Part shown: piece by piece, positions 33,383 to 44,604 of the stretch | Numbering within the stretch: the first letter of the stretch is position 1 | Layout: each line of letters opens with the position of its first letter | Assembly: GCA_022495005.1 (NCBI GenBank) | Contig: JAGYXB010001005.1 | Location: 1 to 64,000, forward strand | From: Rhyacophila brunnea | Lineage: Eukaryota > Arthropoda > Insecta > Trichoptera > Rhyacophilidae | Reading direction: 5' to 3' | Length of the DNA: 64,000 nt | Position numbers and translations under genes: made by a program | Notes under the pieces: generated by a model | Told to the model about the DNA's origin: nothing | Database searches by the model: none | The model's input: the letters and a program-made list of their open reading frames with translations, nothing else

Positions 33383-34501
33383 CTATCTATCCCCAAGGCT
33401 TTCTATGCAATGTGCTGCTTACCCATCTAATGATTAAACAATCAATGAAATGTAAAAACAATAAATTATTGACTACGTAGTATACGTTTATACAGCAAAT
33501 ATTTTAAGTAATATTCTGTATAAAATCTATATCACGTTTGCTTAATCTTATCAATGCTTTTTTGTTTGCAGTATGAGAATTGTTTGAACAAATTCCACGC
33601 TCACCATAATGTGGATGATTTGATTTACATGGCCCGAGCTGTGTCGTATGCGAATCGACTCCAGGAAGCCAATATAGCTTTGCTACGAGCCAGACGAGTT
33701 GGGCCTTGTAACAGCTCTCTACTCTACACCATGGTGCTCATCCTGGAAGAATGTCCGCCCACGTTTTGATTGGTCACAGAAGTTTATTACTTTCAATACT
33801 TACCTATGTAACTACCTACCCACAGAAAATTGATTAATTTTTGTATCATAAGTTTCATGATTTTTCCTTTATAACATTGATGATTTATTGTAATATATTT
33901 AGACCAAGCAAAGAAATTACACGTTACACCTCCTTACATTTTTAAGTTTAAGTCGACCACCCAGTTAAGTACCTCTTGGATTGATGATTGATAATAGAAA
34001 GGTAGTTTAAAGTATTTTAATAAATAATTGATGTTTTATGATAAATGAATACGTGTATTAATTAAGGCGCTAAGTACCAAAAAGTAGTTTTGCTTGTGGC
34101 TACAAAATACTGATTTGTCAAATAAAATTGTATGAAGCAGACATTTTGAAAAATGTAGTTTCACAGTATGAAGCAATCTCGGCAGCTTCTATAATTTTAA
34201 AACTTAAATTTATTTTCAATTTCCACAGTACATAGCTTTGAAATTGACATTTCCGGTCACGGTGTAAGTACCACGCAAAGAATCTTATTTTAGGGTCTAA
34301 GTACCAGCTCAGGGACGCTAGTGGGATCTAAGTACACACTGATGACATTTTCAATAGAGATGGGTACAATATTATAAATTAAAAAAATAAGGTTTTTCGA
34401 TACTTTTGTTTTATCAATTCAATTATGTATTTACCTAGTCCTAACACAATCATTCTGCGTTTTATTTCAGCGATGTGCATATGACCCTAGAGACTATAGA
34501 T

Positions 34502-35316
34502 CAGTGGTTTCCACGATGAATGTGCTTGTTTAGTGGTCAATCCAAATTTATCATGTTCATTGACAAATGGATTCTATCATGGGCCCCACATCCTGAAGCG
34601 GGCCCCGAGATCAAGATCTTTCAACCACAATTTTTACAATTAGTAGAATAATGTTAAAAGTGGATTATCAAACTATTCTAGAATAGATTTTTGTTTGTTT
34701 CAATATATATCTGGCATAGAAATAATTTAAATGTGGATACATGGCGAACTTTTTTTTTGTAATTTTGATTTCCAAAGCTCCAAATTTTTATGAATGCCTT
34801 CACTTTGTCTTTTAAAATCAGTGAATGCATTTGTAGTCCTTGCATTGATTTATTCACCTGCTTATTTTAATTTCAACCAAATACAACAAAATCGTATTTA
34901 TCGTAATCGTATTATCGTTCCTAAACAAACTTGCGTCAAATTTCAACATTATGATTTGATCTTTTATTCAGACTTCATTTTTTCACGAGATAGCCAGCGC
35001 GCTACACAATAGTGTAGAAGTGACGTATTATAAAGTTTGTCAATCAGGTTTGCAAACAACCTTTTATAGGACTGTTTTTTTGTATGGTTTATAACTAGCG
35101 ACCGTTTTATAAACTATGCATTTGCAAACTTCATACTTGTGGCTACATTAATTTTTTCTTAAATTTTAAATAAATTCAACATCTACATATTCAAGTAAAT
35201 ATTTGTCACGTCACTATCACTGTATGACAATATGGATTCTGGTTTTAAGTGAATTGTGTTAAACTTTTCGCGCCTCCCTTAGCAACACCCCGCGCCTCCC
35301 AGTTTGGAAATCGCTG
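34502..35316. mobile_element. hAT MITE of the CAGTGGTTTCC family
   Basis: Starts CAGTGGTTTCC and ends AGTTTGGAAATCGCTG. Flanks CTATAGAT (34494-34501) and CTATAGAG (35317-35324) are an 8-bp duplication with one mismatch. A related, longer copy is at 56833-57951. Internal frames are not transposase-like. Confidence 0.85.
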
Positions 35317-35386
35317 CTATAGAGTATCATAAATCAAGTACGTACAACTTTACTCAAATGTCCGCCTTTCTCGTTATGTGGTATAA

Positions 35387-35878
35387 GGCATAAAGCCCAC
35401 CAAAAAAGCGTTCGATGCGCTCACTACTGAGTAGGCCCCCTCCCACCCGCGCATTACCCTTCACCTATGTTATAAGGGGCTCAAGGAGCACAAAATAATT
35501 ATTATTATCAGCGTCTCTCATAACAAAGCAATAAAAATATTATTAAAATTCTCGGGGCATGCAATTAATATCGGACACGCAATAACTAAACAAAGAGTTC
35601 ATTGTTCTTAAATAATGGCTTCTCGCCCGTCTTATCGATGACGCTTCGAGGGGCGTGATTTTGCTTGCCGTGTTCAATGAATGGACTACGTTGTATTTTC
35701 GTTAAATCGTATCGCTGAGAAGCCAAAAACGATGACTCATGGGGCAGGCGGGCACAAGGCGTCGTCAAATCCAGTGTGCGCTGGCGTATTTGATTACGTT
35801 GTATTTTCGATGATTTACACGCCACTTGTGAAATTTTGCGCGAGAGCCCCACTCGCTCCGTTAAGTGGGTTTTACGCC
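35387..35878. mobile_element. Harbinger-type MITE with TAA target duplication
   Basis: Terminal inverted repeats GGC(A/G)TAAA(G/A)CCCAC lie between TAA at 35384-35386 and TAA at 35879-35881. Three-base TWA duplications are typical of PIF/Harbinger. Two copies of GACTACGTTGTATTTTCG-like sequence (35684 and 35791) form an internal direct repeat. The ends differ from those of the Harbinger element at 42742, so it is a different family. Confidence 0.7.
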
Positions 35879-35909
35879 TAAGAGATAACATTATTATTAT
35901 TATAATATA

Positions 35910-36467
35910 GTGCAGGATCCCATAGACTTTTCGTAAACATAAAATGCGGAAAGCATTCTGACAATTGGGATAGGGTTACAAAGATATATAATGTCATGTT
36001 ATTCACCTACTTATATGTGCAACCTACACTGTTTCTGGATTGACCATTATACCTACTAAAACTAATGCCATATGCATATATATGGTAAAGAAACCAATCT
36101 GGGTGATTCTATACAAAAATATTACTAAATAAAATGGTTTAAGCCAAGGAGGATCCTAAGAATCGATGATTTTTAACACATTGCACTACCCGCTATTTTT
36201 ATTATTTCAAATGGGACGAACCGTTCTACCACCACAATTATTGCATTTGCAATCAATCTCTGATTCGGTCTTGGTTTTATTGAAGAATTCAGAACAATTT
36301 TTGGTGGGTTATAAGAAAAAAAATTAAAACCACAATAAAAAAAAAATTACTTGTAATATCGCCTGGCAACATCGATATTATATATCTTTGTGACCCCGAG
36401 AACCTATCCCAATTGTCAGAACGCGTTCCGCATATTATGTATACGAAACGTCTATGGAATCCTGGAC
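35910..36467. mobile_element. MITE with about 75-bp inverted repeats and TA flanks
   Basis: GTGCAGGATCCCATAGAC at the left is inverted as GTCTATGGAATCCTGGAC at the right. Similarity continues inward for about 75 bp (TTCTGACAATTGGGATAGG in both arms). It is flanked by TA dinucleotides (35908-35909 and 36468-36469), as for Tc1/mariner-type elements. Confidence 0.8.
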
Positions 36468-36924
36468 TAATAGTAAAAATAAGACAAACACGGCTTTGTC
36501 TAAGTCTGCATTAAATAGGCCGGCCATAATAAAATACTTGTTATGTTATGTCGTTATGTATGCAGTGATTCCCATTATCCTTTACCTGTAAACAATACCC
36601 AGCCTGTGTCCATATTATAAACATCTACTGGTGAGAAAACTGATAAATTATCAATAATTATTTTGAACTTTGTTTTGTATTAAGTAGGTACATATGTGAG
36701 TCAGTCAATATCATACTTTGAAATGTTTTAATTTAAATAGTAGTACACATTTTTTTATTTGATACCATACAACTTAGCAATCATGAAATAATTAATATAA
36801 AATATGTTCTTAATTAATTATAGGATGTGTATTTCCCATTTAATTCAATAAGGCATTATTAATTATTATTATTATATTCTATAAATTATTGAAGAAGTAG
36901 GTACAATGTGATTTATATATATAT

Positions 36925-37450
36925 AACTAGCTGAAGTAGCCGGCTTCGCACAGGGTCGCTTCGTGGTTCTAGTTATCTTAGATATTTAAAAAATAATAAG
37001 AGGTAAATTTTTTTTATATTAAAATATCTGTCTAATACAATATGGCAATATGAAAATAATTCTAATAGGAGTAAAGGTCAAACAAAAGAACACTAAATAA
37101 AAATCAAATCCAAAATATGAAAACGTTATTAATGTTAACAATATGTAGTAAAAAAAATCAAAATTGGATGGAACAAACAAACAACAAACTTTGTATTTTA
37201 TTTAATACTAATTTAGAAACCTTCGCAGGTGTGCCCACAGCAACTGACAAAAGTTTCATTGCAATCGGGTGAATGGTATAGGAACACATACGAATAGAAG
37301 AAGATGATGATTTTCTAATTCAGAAACCTTTGCGGGCGTGAGAACAACACTTGATCGAAATTTCGCATTCGGATGAACGGTATGGCAGCGCATAATATAC
37401 GAACAAACAAACAAACACATATTGATTTTTATACATTATATATACTTAAT
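36925..37450 (+). repeat. Old non-LTR retroelement remnant
   Basis: AACTAGCTGAAGTAGCCGGC TTCGCACAGG near 36927 and GTTTCATTGCAATCGGGTGA, AACAAACAAACAAACACATA and TTGATTTTTATACATTATAT further right are the usual start and tail motifs of small RTE/Proto2-like insect retroelements. No coding frame is left. Confidence 0.45.
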
Positions 37451-37691
37451 ATTCTGAATTTCAAACCAAGAAGAAAAATGTATTAAAAAAAAAGTTGCTT
37501 AATATCGATATTATAACATTATAACGATACGCATTGAACATCACTAGCGCTTTCTTGACAAATTAGCAGATTGTGTAAAACAATTATAAAAATGTACTTA
37601 CCTCATAATTTCGAGGTTTTATGGCTGGAATCGCTTTACTATTAATTGTGGAGTACTCCTGGCCACTAGTTTTTAGTTTTTTTTTTACATT

Positions 37692-37936
37692 TTAGACACT
37701 TCCATCATCTTTTTGGCGACGTTTTTTAACAGAAGTCGTGAGTGTCAACACACCGTTTTCAGCCATTTCATATGGAATGCCGTTGAACGCTGCAGTGGTA
37801 CTTACACCCTTACATATAAAACTCGCCAATGGACTTACATCGTCGCCAGATTTAAATATTTTATTGTATTTTTTTGACTTGCTTAAGGCACTTAGATCAT
37901 AGTTAATAGTATTGGCGTTGGTATGTAGAACTGTTT
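37692..37936 (-). CDS. Candidate last exon of the 3.95-kb element, function unknown
   Basis: On the minus strand, TTTTTATAG (a possible acceptor) is followed by about 81 codons without a stop, ending at TTA 37692-37694. It includes VLHTNANTINYDLSALSKSK, SPLASFICKGVSTTAAFNGI and a basic end, SVKKRRQKDDGSV, resembling a nuclear-localisation signal. No in-frame ATG begins it, so an upstream exon would be needed. It overlaps one subterminal GTGTAAGTACCAC motif. I do not recognise the family. It may instead be a chance opening in DNA constrained by the terminal motifs. Confidence 0.35.
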
Positions 37937-38450
37937 TCTATAAAAATGTCAGTTTTGAAAATGTTGGTACTTAGCGCCTTAATTAATACACGTATTCAAA
38001 TGTTGAATTTCATTTTTTCACCCTTTCCTTTGCTCAGCTGTTAAGTTATAAAATATTATTATATTCGCAGAGAGCATAATATTCATAGACTATAGATACA
38101 TCTAGACGCCACCCGTTGCATTGCTAAATGAAGCTGCGTGCCATGCGTTTGGTTTGTGAGCGAGCGAACGCATTCGTCTACAAATGTTCGAGACCATAGA
38201 CCATTTCGGTAGTGCTCGCCCAAAGTGCTCGCACTAGACGCTCAGAATTAAAATATAATTTTCAATTTTTTTACATTATATAGTATTTTTAAGCGGTCAA
38301 AATGCAACCATTAGGTAAAGATATCCATAATTTAAGTTATTTTAAAGAAACACTAGGTCACTGATATTAAAATATATAATAATATACAAATAAATTATCA
38401 CGAACATGTATCAACTTACCTATGAAACGTAATACCATCTTTTTGCTTAA

Positions 38451-40097
38451 GAGGACGCTCTACAGAATCGGCCTAGAGAATTGAAAATATGATTTTTTTA
38501 CATGTGGTCCATAATAACTGGTCTACTAGTTAATATAAAAAGGTTGCCGCCAATGTTTGTCTCAATAAACTCCCTACAAGTGAAGTGAAGCTATGGGGTG
38601 ACCAAAAAATAGTACTTTCTAATAAAATTTATTTTCTAATAAATTTACTAATAACATGTAATGTTACTAAATTCAATATGTTTATCAGTTCTTTGGTGGG
38701 AAGTATTGCAACTGATATGATGGATATGATAAATTTTTTGATTATGTGTTGGCCACGATATAAACTTAATAATATATTAATAACTTTTTAACCTGAAATT
38801 GTCCGAGAACTAAACATACGAAGGATGTTGACATACATATCAACCTACATTTTTATTTCATGTGCTATCCAAAAAACATTACTAATGAATAGTGCTTATT
38901 TGTAATGTTTAGGACCTACATATTAAAAATAATAGGTATTGTTTAATTCTAATGCATATTTTTTAAAACGTAGAATTTACTGTCTGCCTATAAAAAGAAA
39001 GTGACTTTTTATTGCCTGCGCAACTTCACTTTTATACTAGTGAAACAAGTGGTAGGTAAAGCCAATGGGCGAAATTATATATTATATTAAGAGTGCCTAA
39101 AAATAATTATTAACATACAGTCACTAGACACATTATTTTTTTATTAATCCATCGACTGGCGGGCATATAAAAAATGACTATAAAAAATGACTGTCACTAG
39201 AAAAAGTGTCTGACAGGGCTGCCGACGCAATTAATTATATTGTACTTTTTAAATTTAATTTATAATATATTTTATTTAAGTTTTGTGCATCTAATGCCGG
39301 GTCCACACTGGCGCAAAACAATGTCGCGCGACAACCTCGATAAATTTTACGATAATTATCATAAAGGCTTAAAAAAAATTACGATAATTATCATACTTAT
39401 CGTAAAATTTAACGAGGTTGCCGGCAACATGTTGCCAATTTGGACCCGGCATAATATCCACTGTGGTTCACGTAGTGGCATGTACCTGTTTTTCTGGGGT
39501 CAACTAATTCAAAAAGTAAACACCCATAATAGATTTTTTCCAGTTTTGGTTGCATTATATTCCAACTCATTTCCGATATTATTAATGGAAATTTCTCGGT
39601 GTACATAGTAAACAAACCTACGAATAAAAAAAGACAGTAAGGAACACAGTGATTCATCGCAGAAAAACTGGCAACCAAAATGGATTATATAATATATTCC
39701 ATCGTATTATTTTCTTGAAATCATAAAGATACTATAATAGTATTTGAGTATCAACCTATGTTCAATTTGAATTGGGTTATAATAATAATATACCCGTAGA
39801 TATATCAATAGTATGTTTGCCACGATATCCACCCAAGTTATCAGTATGTACTTGCACAGGTTTGATTAAAAACTATGATGAAATTAACATTTTACAAAAT
39901 AATGTAAGATTGTCCACAATAATAATAATGTAGAAGGTCGACAATAGTAATAATACTAATAATAATGTTTTTTTTTAAATAAAATCTCCGATGATTAGTG
40001 ATTTTTGCCAAAAGATCGATTTTAATTAACGTGCATACGACGCCGAGGTCGATTTCATACTAAATTATATTTGAATACCGAGCTCTTCAGCCGCCCC
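38451..40097 (+). mobile_element. TTAA-flanked non-autonomous element, copy 1
   Basis: Starts GAGGACGCTCTACAGAATCG and ends TCTTCAGCCGCCCC, between TTAA at 38447-38450 and TTAA at 40098-40101. The break falls exactly between GCTTA and CAGTACGG of P-like copy B. TTAA duplication is the hallmark of piggyBac-like insertion. The ends are only weakly inverted. A second copy (54192-56183) shares nearly all the sequence but has extra DNA after 55350. No transposase is encoded. Confidence 0.82.
39296..39451. repeat. Internal inverted repeat within the TTAA element
   Basis: GCCGGGTCCACACTGGCGC at the left and TTGCCAATTTGGACCCGGC at the right are inverted. Similarity continues inward through AACCTCG(A/T)TAAATTTTACG. 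This is probably a small MITE that inserted into the TTAA element before it was copied, because the same hairpin is at 55000-55157. Confidence 0.75.
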
Positions 40098-40639
40098 TTA
40101 ACAGTACGGCTACCATATTTTAATACAACATACAAAACCATCTTTCCTGCTTAAATAATTAAAAATATTTACCAATGACTATGTTTAACACAAAAAATAG
40201 CAATTTAGTAACACGAGCTACGACGCTACGTGAAGCGATTTACCACAATTTGTCGGCAATTCTTTTGGAAACTAACTCAAACATATGTAGACCTTTTATC
40301 TTACTCTAGCGCGTGTCGCAGAGATTATAAGGGTGCCGAATACTTTCCCACTCGCACTCATGCATCGTTTTTGTTCAGGCCTTGATAATATTACTAATTG
40401 CACTTTTGGAGGAGTCCACACTGCTCTAAAGGGATCTTATATAATATACTATATCACAATATTTGTGAAGGTGACATTCTTTATGAACATAAAACACAAT
40501 TTTAAAACATATCTGCTCGATTAATGGAACTGCTGGAAGCTGTGTCCCATTGTATTCTTACCAAGCCGCAAAGGTCAATAATACTAGCATAATTTGTAAA
40601 AAGCTTCAGTCACATTACGGCTTGTTATGCCGTAATTGG

Positions 40640-40725
40640 ATATAATACTGGTGACTAAATTGGTAAAGCGCATCGGCCAGAATTCAATGTATACAGGTTC
40701 GAATTCTGTCAGGTGTCTTATTTTT
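40640..40725 (+). repeat. tRNA-derived sequence (SINE head or tRNA relic)
   Basis: TTGGTAAAGCGCATCGGCC resembles an A box and D-arm. CAGGTTCGAATTCTGTC is a B box with T-arm. An intact cloverleaf cannot be folded, so it is not called a tRNA gene. It differs from the SINE family at 50979. Confidence 0.5.
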
Positions 40726-41049
40726 TTAAGTACCAATGTTTCTGAGGTGTTTTCAAACAGTGCAAGTAGGTAGGTATATTGTTCTTGTCGGTTTATAGGA
40801 AGCCAGCGGCAAACAAATTTTGAAAATAGCTGATATACCTACTGGATTATTTGTTAGGTTAAGTTTTCATTTTTGTATTCATGAATTTTGCCAAAATCAG
40901 CAATAAAAATTGGCGCGGTTCCCGCCTGGCTTCCTGTAAACTGACTTGCACCGGTATGTAAATCAATGCCCCGCAACCTTTTCTCACCCACGACACACCA
41001 CAGGTCTTCACAGAAGACAGTGACACACCGCATGTAAAACAATTTATAC

Positions 41050-41490
41050 ACCAAAACATGGACCCCACATCCTGAAGGGGGACCCCAGACTAGGATATTT
41101 GCCCCCCCCTATCTATCGCTAAGGTTAAAGACAGTGTGATACTCTAAAATAGAGTTTTTAAAATGGTGTTTGAGGTATAATTAATGGTATTGAATGTTTG
41201 TATTTATTAATACATCCACTTGAATTATGGTTAGTTGTCTGGTTAAGAATATTTGTTTGTCGAATATTGACACAATAATAATAAATAATTATTGTAACCT
41301 ACAATGGAATGTTTAAAATTATTAATACCAGCGTAGTAAAATAGCGCTGCAGTCAATTATTTTTAATATGTGAGCAAATTTGTAATTTATGTTTATCTTA
41401 CTTATCTGGTTGACCTGCCACGCAGTCCCACCCCTGAGCCTGGTCCCCCAGGCTAGAGGCCTATCAGTCCCCACCCTGTGGGGGCCATGC
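41050..41490 (+). repeat. Second copy of the repeat inserted at 6475-7823
   Basis: CCCCACATCCTGAAGGGGGA, TTATTAATACATCCACTTGA and CCTGTGGGGGCCATGC follow the reverse complement of 7500-7200 in the same order. The copy is partial and diverged. Its first motif also occurs at 34581 and 57376. Confidence 0.6.
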
Positions 41491-42716
41491 ACCAAAATAA
41501 CATTAGTTTATGTTTTTTTAGTTGATACATAATTAAATATACATGACAGACGAGGAAGAACTAAATGTACATTTGCATGTATTTGTATTAATAACAAATT
41601 AATGTGATACCTGAGCTTCTTTCAATGAAGGTAAAAGTTTTATATATTTTTTGACTTGATATTTGAAAAAGCAACCCAAAGTTCTTGGTTATACTACATT
41701 CTCGAAATTTTTAATTATAACTTGAGTTGAAAAACTTTTGCACACATATATCGTAGATATGGTAGCTGAACTGCAATAGCCTTGTCGGAAATCCAAGAAT
41801 ATTCTTTTTTAACCGAAATCCAGAAAATAGCCAATGGAACATCTGCAAAATTCAGTTTTTAGTGTCCCATCGTTTCTCAATTCAACTAATTCCTCTCAAA
41901 TTTATAGAGAAAGCGCTTCCATAGAATTTTCGGCATTGGTTGCGAAAGGGTTTCGAATCCAGTCGTATTGATTGTATGAATGTAATGATGAAATTTCTTT
42001 TGCTGTAAAGTTAATTGTTTTTGAGACGGATCCAAAATTAATTGCTTGTTTTTAATGGTGGTCTGGTAGGTCCTTTGATACATTTGTAGAGATCCTTGTC
42101 TTAACTCCTTCTAGTTTATCAGAGCACGTCAATATATTATTTTCATTCTGACTTTGCATTGTTTTATTAAGTTCATGCAGGTGCTAAAATATATTAAGTA
42201 CCGAACATATATTTTTATATGTACGCAAATTTGGTTATTAAGTAATTATCGTATAATATACAAAATTATTTGTTTTTTTGCAAGCAATGCACCGCGACAC
42301 ACCTACCAACGTCTAGCGGCGCACCGGTGTGCTATAGAGCTATAAGCCTCATGACAGTGTTAAACAGAGTATGATTCTCTCAGTTCAGATGGCATCCTAG
42401 TTATTTTCGTGGAGCGTATGTGGCATAGGTGCTGGTGCATTATGGCTCATCCATCAATATTGACCACGGCACTGGGTGTGTAGAAAATGATGGGTATTAG
42501 GAAATGAAAAAAATATCGACGTTATCGTGACATTGTTACCATAGAAAACTTCAATGTAGTTACTAGGTGCTGGGAAAATTCTAGGGAGAACAATAATTAT
42601 CCACTATAATTGCTTAAGCAGGGATGTGGTAAATAGACGGATAAACTTGTATTAAATAGTATTTCCAGTACCCTAAACATGAAAGGAGCATCTCATGTGA
42701 CAGAAGATTTTGACGT
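41491..42716. other. No gene recognised
   Basis: AT-rich DNA with short chance frames. GC-richer islands near 42287-42330 carry no identifiable motif. Confidence 0.5.
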
Positions 42717-42916
42717 ATGATAGGCAACGACAACAAACTTATGCCAGCGCTCCATTGGCGAGCCAAAAGTCCGACGACAATAAGTCTTCAGATTTTTCTA
42801 CGTTCTGCTACTGGCCAACAGACGTTCAACGAAACGAGTATATAATTAATTTGACGAGTAAAACAGTCGACTTTGACAGCATAGATAATATACGTATATC
42901 TGACAGTTAAATCGTG

Positions 42917-44604
42917 ATGGCGTTAAATGATACCGACGTTTTATGTTTTTTGGGTTATTGGGTGGCAGATAATGTAATAACGAAGCAAAGGGTACACAAA
43001 TACTGGGTGAAACATTGGATAAGGAAACGAACGACATTATCCCACACAAATTTAATACGAGAATTGCGTTTGCAACCGAGCGATTTCCGCAATTATTTGC
43101 GAATGTCGGAGGATGTATACACAGAACTGTATAATTTGGTCTCCCCATTTATTAAAAAAAAAAATACTATGATGAGGGAAGCTATTTCTCCTCATGATAG
43201 ATTATGTGCAACCCTGCGATTTTTGGCTGCCGGCGGAACATTCACTGACTTGCATTATAGAACTGCGATTGGAAGACAAACTCTGGGCAAGATAATTCCC
43301 GAAACTTGCCAAGTCATCATTGACGTTTTGAAAGGAGAATATTTCAAGGTGTGTATTATATTATACGTCATCTAATAAAGTTGGGCAAATTTACAAATAT
43401 ATCATTAACAAGTAGACATTGGTTGGTCTTATAAAGTGAACGTTTAGTGGATTGTTTTACCTATATAAATCATAGACGGCAACATCATAAGAATGGCAGA
43501 CAAGATGCATTTGAGATAGGTATATATATAGTCACAAATAAGGCCATCGTTGACATGCTAAATATTCAATAGACCATTAGAATGCTGTACCTAGCCAGGA
43601 CTCTCCATATAGGCTGTAAGCAAGCTGCTTAATTATTCCTGTTGAATGTATTGTAATACTAGTCATATTCTTCGAAAAGCAAGCATGGAATTTGATTTCT
43701 AAATGAGGCCACATAATAATATAGGTTTGCTAACATAGCTCAAATACTTACCATTTGTTGTATCGCTTAAGCTAAGGTTTATAGGCATAAAAACAAACAA
43801 AAAAACAAATATTTTACAAGATATTTATTCATACAAAAAACATTAATTTATTATACCGGCTTTTGTACATTTTTGCTTAATATACGATAAACTGGTTGAG
43901 TATGAACAGTAGTTGCTGGCATTATTTTGTCACTTTGTCCCATAAAGGCAACTTCATGCATCAGCTTCTCGGCCAGCAATCTTTGTCCCTGTGACATCGA
44001 TCGTAGTTTCATGGCCATCATTTTGCCAAAAACATCAAATTCATCTTCAGTCTTGCTTAGTTTGTCGGTGATTAATTCTAACACTTTGTTGGCGCTATCA
44101 TTCGATTTTTTTCGTTTGAACGATGGGGGTTCTGGTGCTCTATTGAGATTCGACCTTGGAGTAGTCGACAACGTGGATGTTGAAGGCGAATATTCTATCT
44201 GTAAATAAAATGTTGATTATTTTTTGTTGCAGTTCCCCGATACGCACGAAGAAATGGAGACGATTGCAGAAGAATTTAATAGTAAATGGCAATTTCCAAA
44301 TTGCCTGGGCGCAGTTGATGGGAAACACATTGCAATCGTGCCACCTGCAGGCGCCGGTTCCCACTTTTATAATTACAAACATTTCCACAGCATTGTTTTG
44401 ATGGCGATTGCAAATGCTAATTATGAATTTATTTATGTTGATGTTGGAACAAATTGACGTATTTCTGATGGAGGCGTACTGAGAAAATCTGATTTTTTCA
44501 AACGTTTAGACGAAGGCAGATTAAAAATACCTGCACCAAAAAAATATTTTAATACTACCGGGGCTGTCACATGGCAAGAAAGTATGATAAGCAATAGATA
44601 AATT
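42917..44604 (+). pseudogene. Harbinger transposase, two exons, disabled
   Basis: Catalyses cut-and-paste transposition through a DDE nuclease. Exon 1 (42917-43348, 144 codons) has the helix-rich N-terminus: LRLQPSDFRNYLRMSEDVYT, SPFIKKKNTMMREAISPHDR, LRFLAAGGTFTDLHYRTAIG. The donor is AAG/GTGTGT and the acceptor TTGCAG at 44227-44232. Exon 2 begins FPDTHEEMETIAEEF and holds NCLGAVDGKHIAIVPP, whose aspartate (codon 44317) is the first catalytic residue. An in-frame TGA (44455-44457) follows YVDVGTN. Beyond it RISDGGVLRKSDFFKRLDEG, with the second aspartate, is still readable. The frame ends near 44604, so the region with the third acidic residue is missing. Two defects make it inactive. MADF exon 3 lies inside its intron on the other strand. 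Confidence 0.9.

Larger units (their letters stand above)
28020..33770 (+). pseudogene. CTR9: Decayed, intron-bearing copy of CTR9 (PAF1-complex TPR protein)
   Basis: CTR9 is a tetratricopeptide scaffold of the PAF1 transcription elongation complex. Six exon-like blocks in the correct order resemble it. 28020-28257: KILDAGRTAANIDY, CLDMLATYCVQEA, ADKIIMYD. 28471-28745: LEGDK, FNFVVNQSSNNIPSL and MGHCFMKLN lie in different frames. 30480-30650: RDQATQFALSAFVLPHFGLE. 31710-31812: [20 protein letters not shown]. 32762-32844: ARAHLKKVTDQFPDDIEAWI, then a stop. 33572-33766: YENCLNKFHAHHNVDDL and LLRARRVGP. Several blocks start after AG or end before GT, so introns were copied and this is a DNA-level duplication, not a processed retrocopy. 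Frameshifts, the stop and loss of the N-terminus, much of the middle and the C-terminal basic region make it non-functional. Confidence 0.88.
34046..37998. mobile_element. 3.95-kb element with 34-bp terminal inverted repeats, family unknown
   Basis: The left end reads TGAATACGTGTATTAATTAA followed by GGCGCTAAGTACCA. The same string is found inverted at the right end, finishing ATTCA at 37998. Inside both ends are subterminal copies of TAAGTAC: GGTGTAAGTACCAC at 34261 and inverted near 37798, and CTAAGTAC near 34290 and 34331. Paired subterminal motifs are typical of transposase-binding sites. The original interior has been filled by three smaller elements and a LINE remnant. A candidate exon lies near the right end. 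No target duplication is obvious, and the superfamily cannot be named. Confidence 0.7.
38094..40384 (-). mobile_element. P-like (THAP-bearing) element, copy B, interrupted
   Basis: Starts CATAGACTATAGATACATCT and ends TTTTTGTTCAGGCCTTG. Both sides carry the exact 8-bp flank ATAATATT (38086-38093 and 40385-40392), the duplication size of P elements. A TTAA-flanked element (38451-40097) splits it; without that, about 640 bp remain. The THAP first-exon region (minus strand near 40170-40110) is degraded. Confidence 0.85.

Noticed and set aside
39240..39678. Open frames of about 90-130 codons in the TTAA element (also 54945-55468)
   Set aside because: They run through a long inverted repeat and simple AT-rich DNA, occur on both strands and differ in length between the two copies; no transposase motif.
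40640..40725. Functional tRNA gene on the plus strand
   Set aside because: A good B box is present, but no consistent cloverleaf can be folded by eye.
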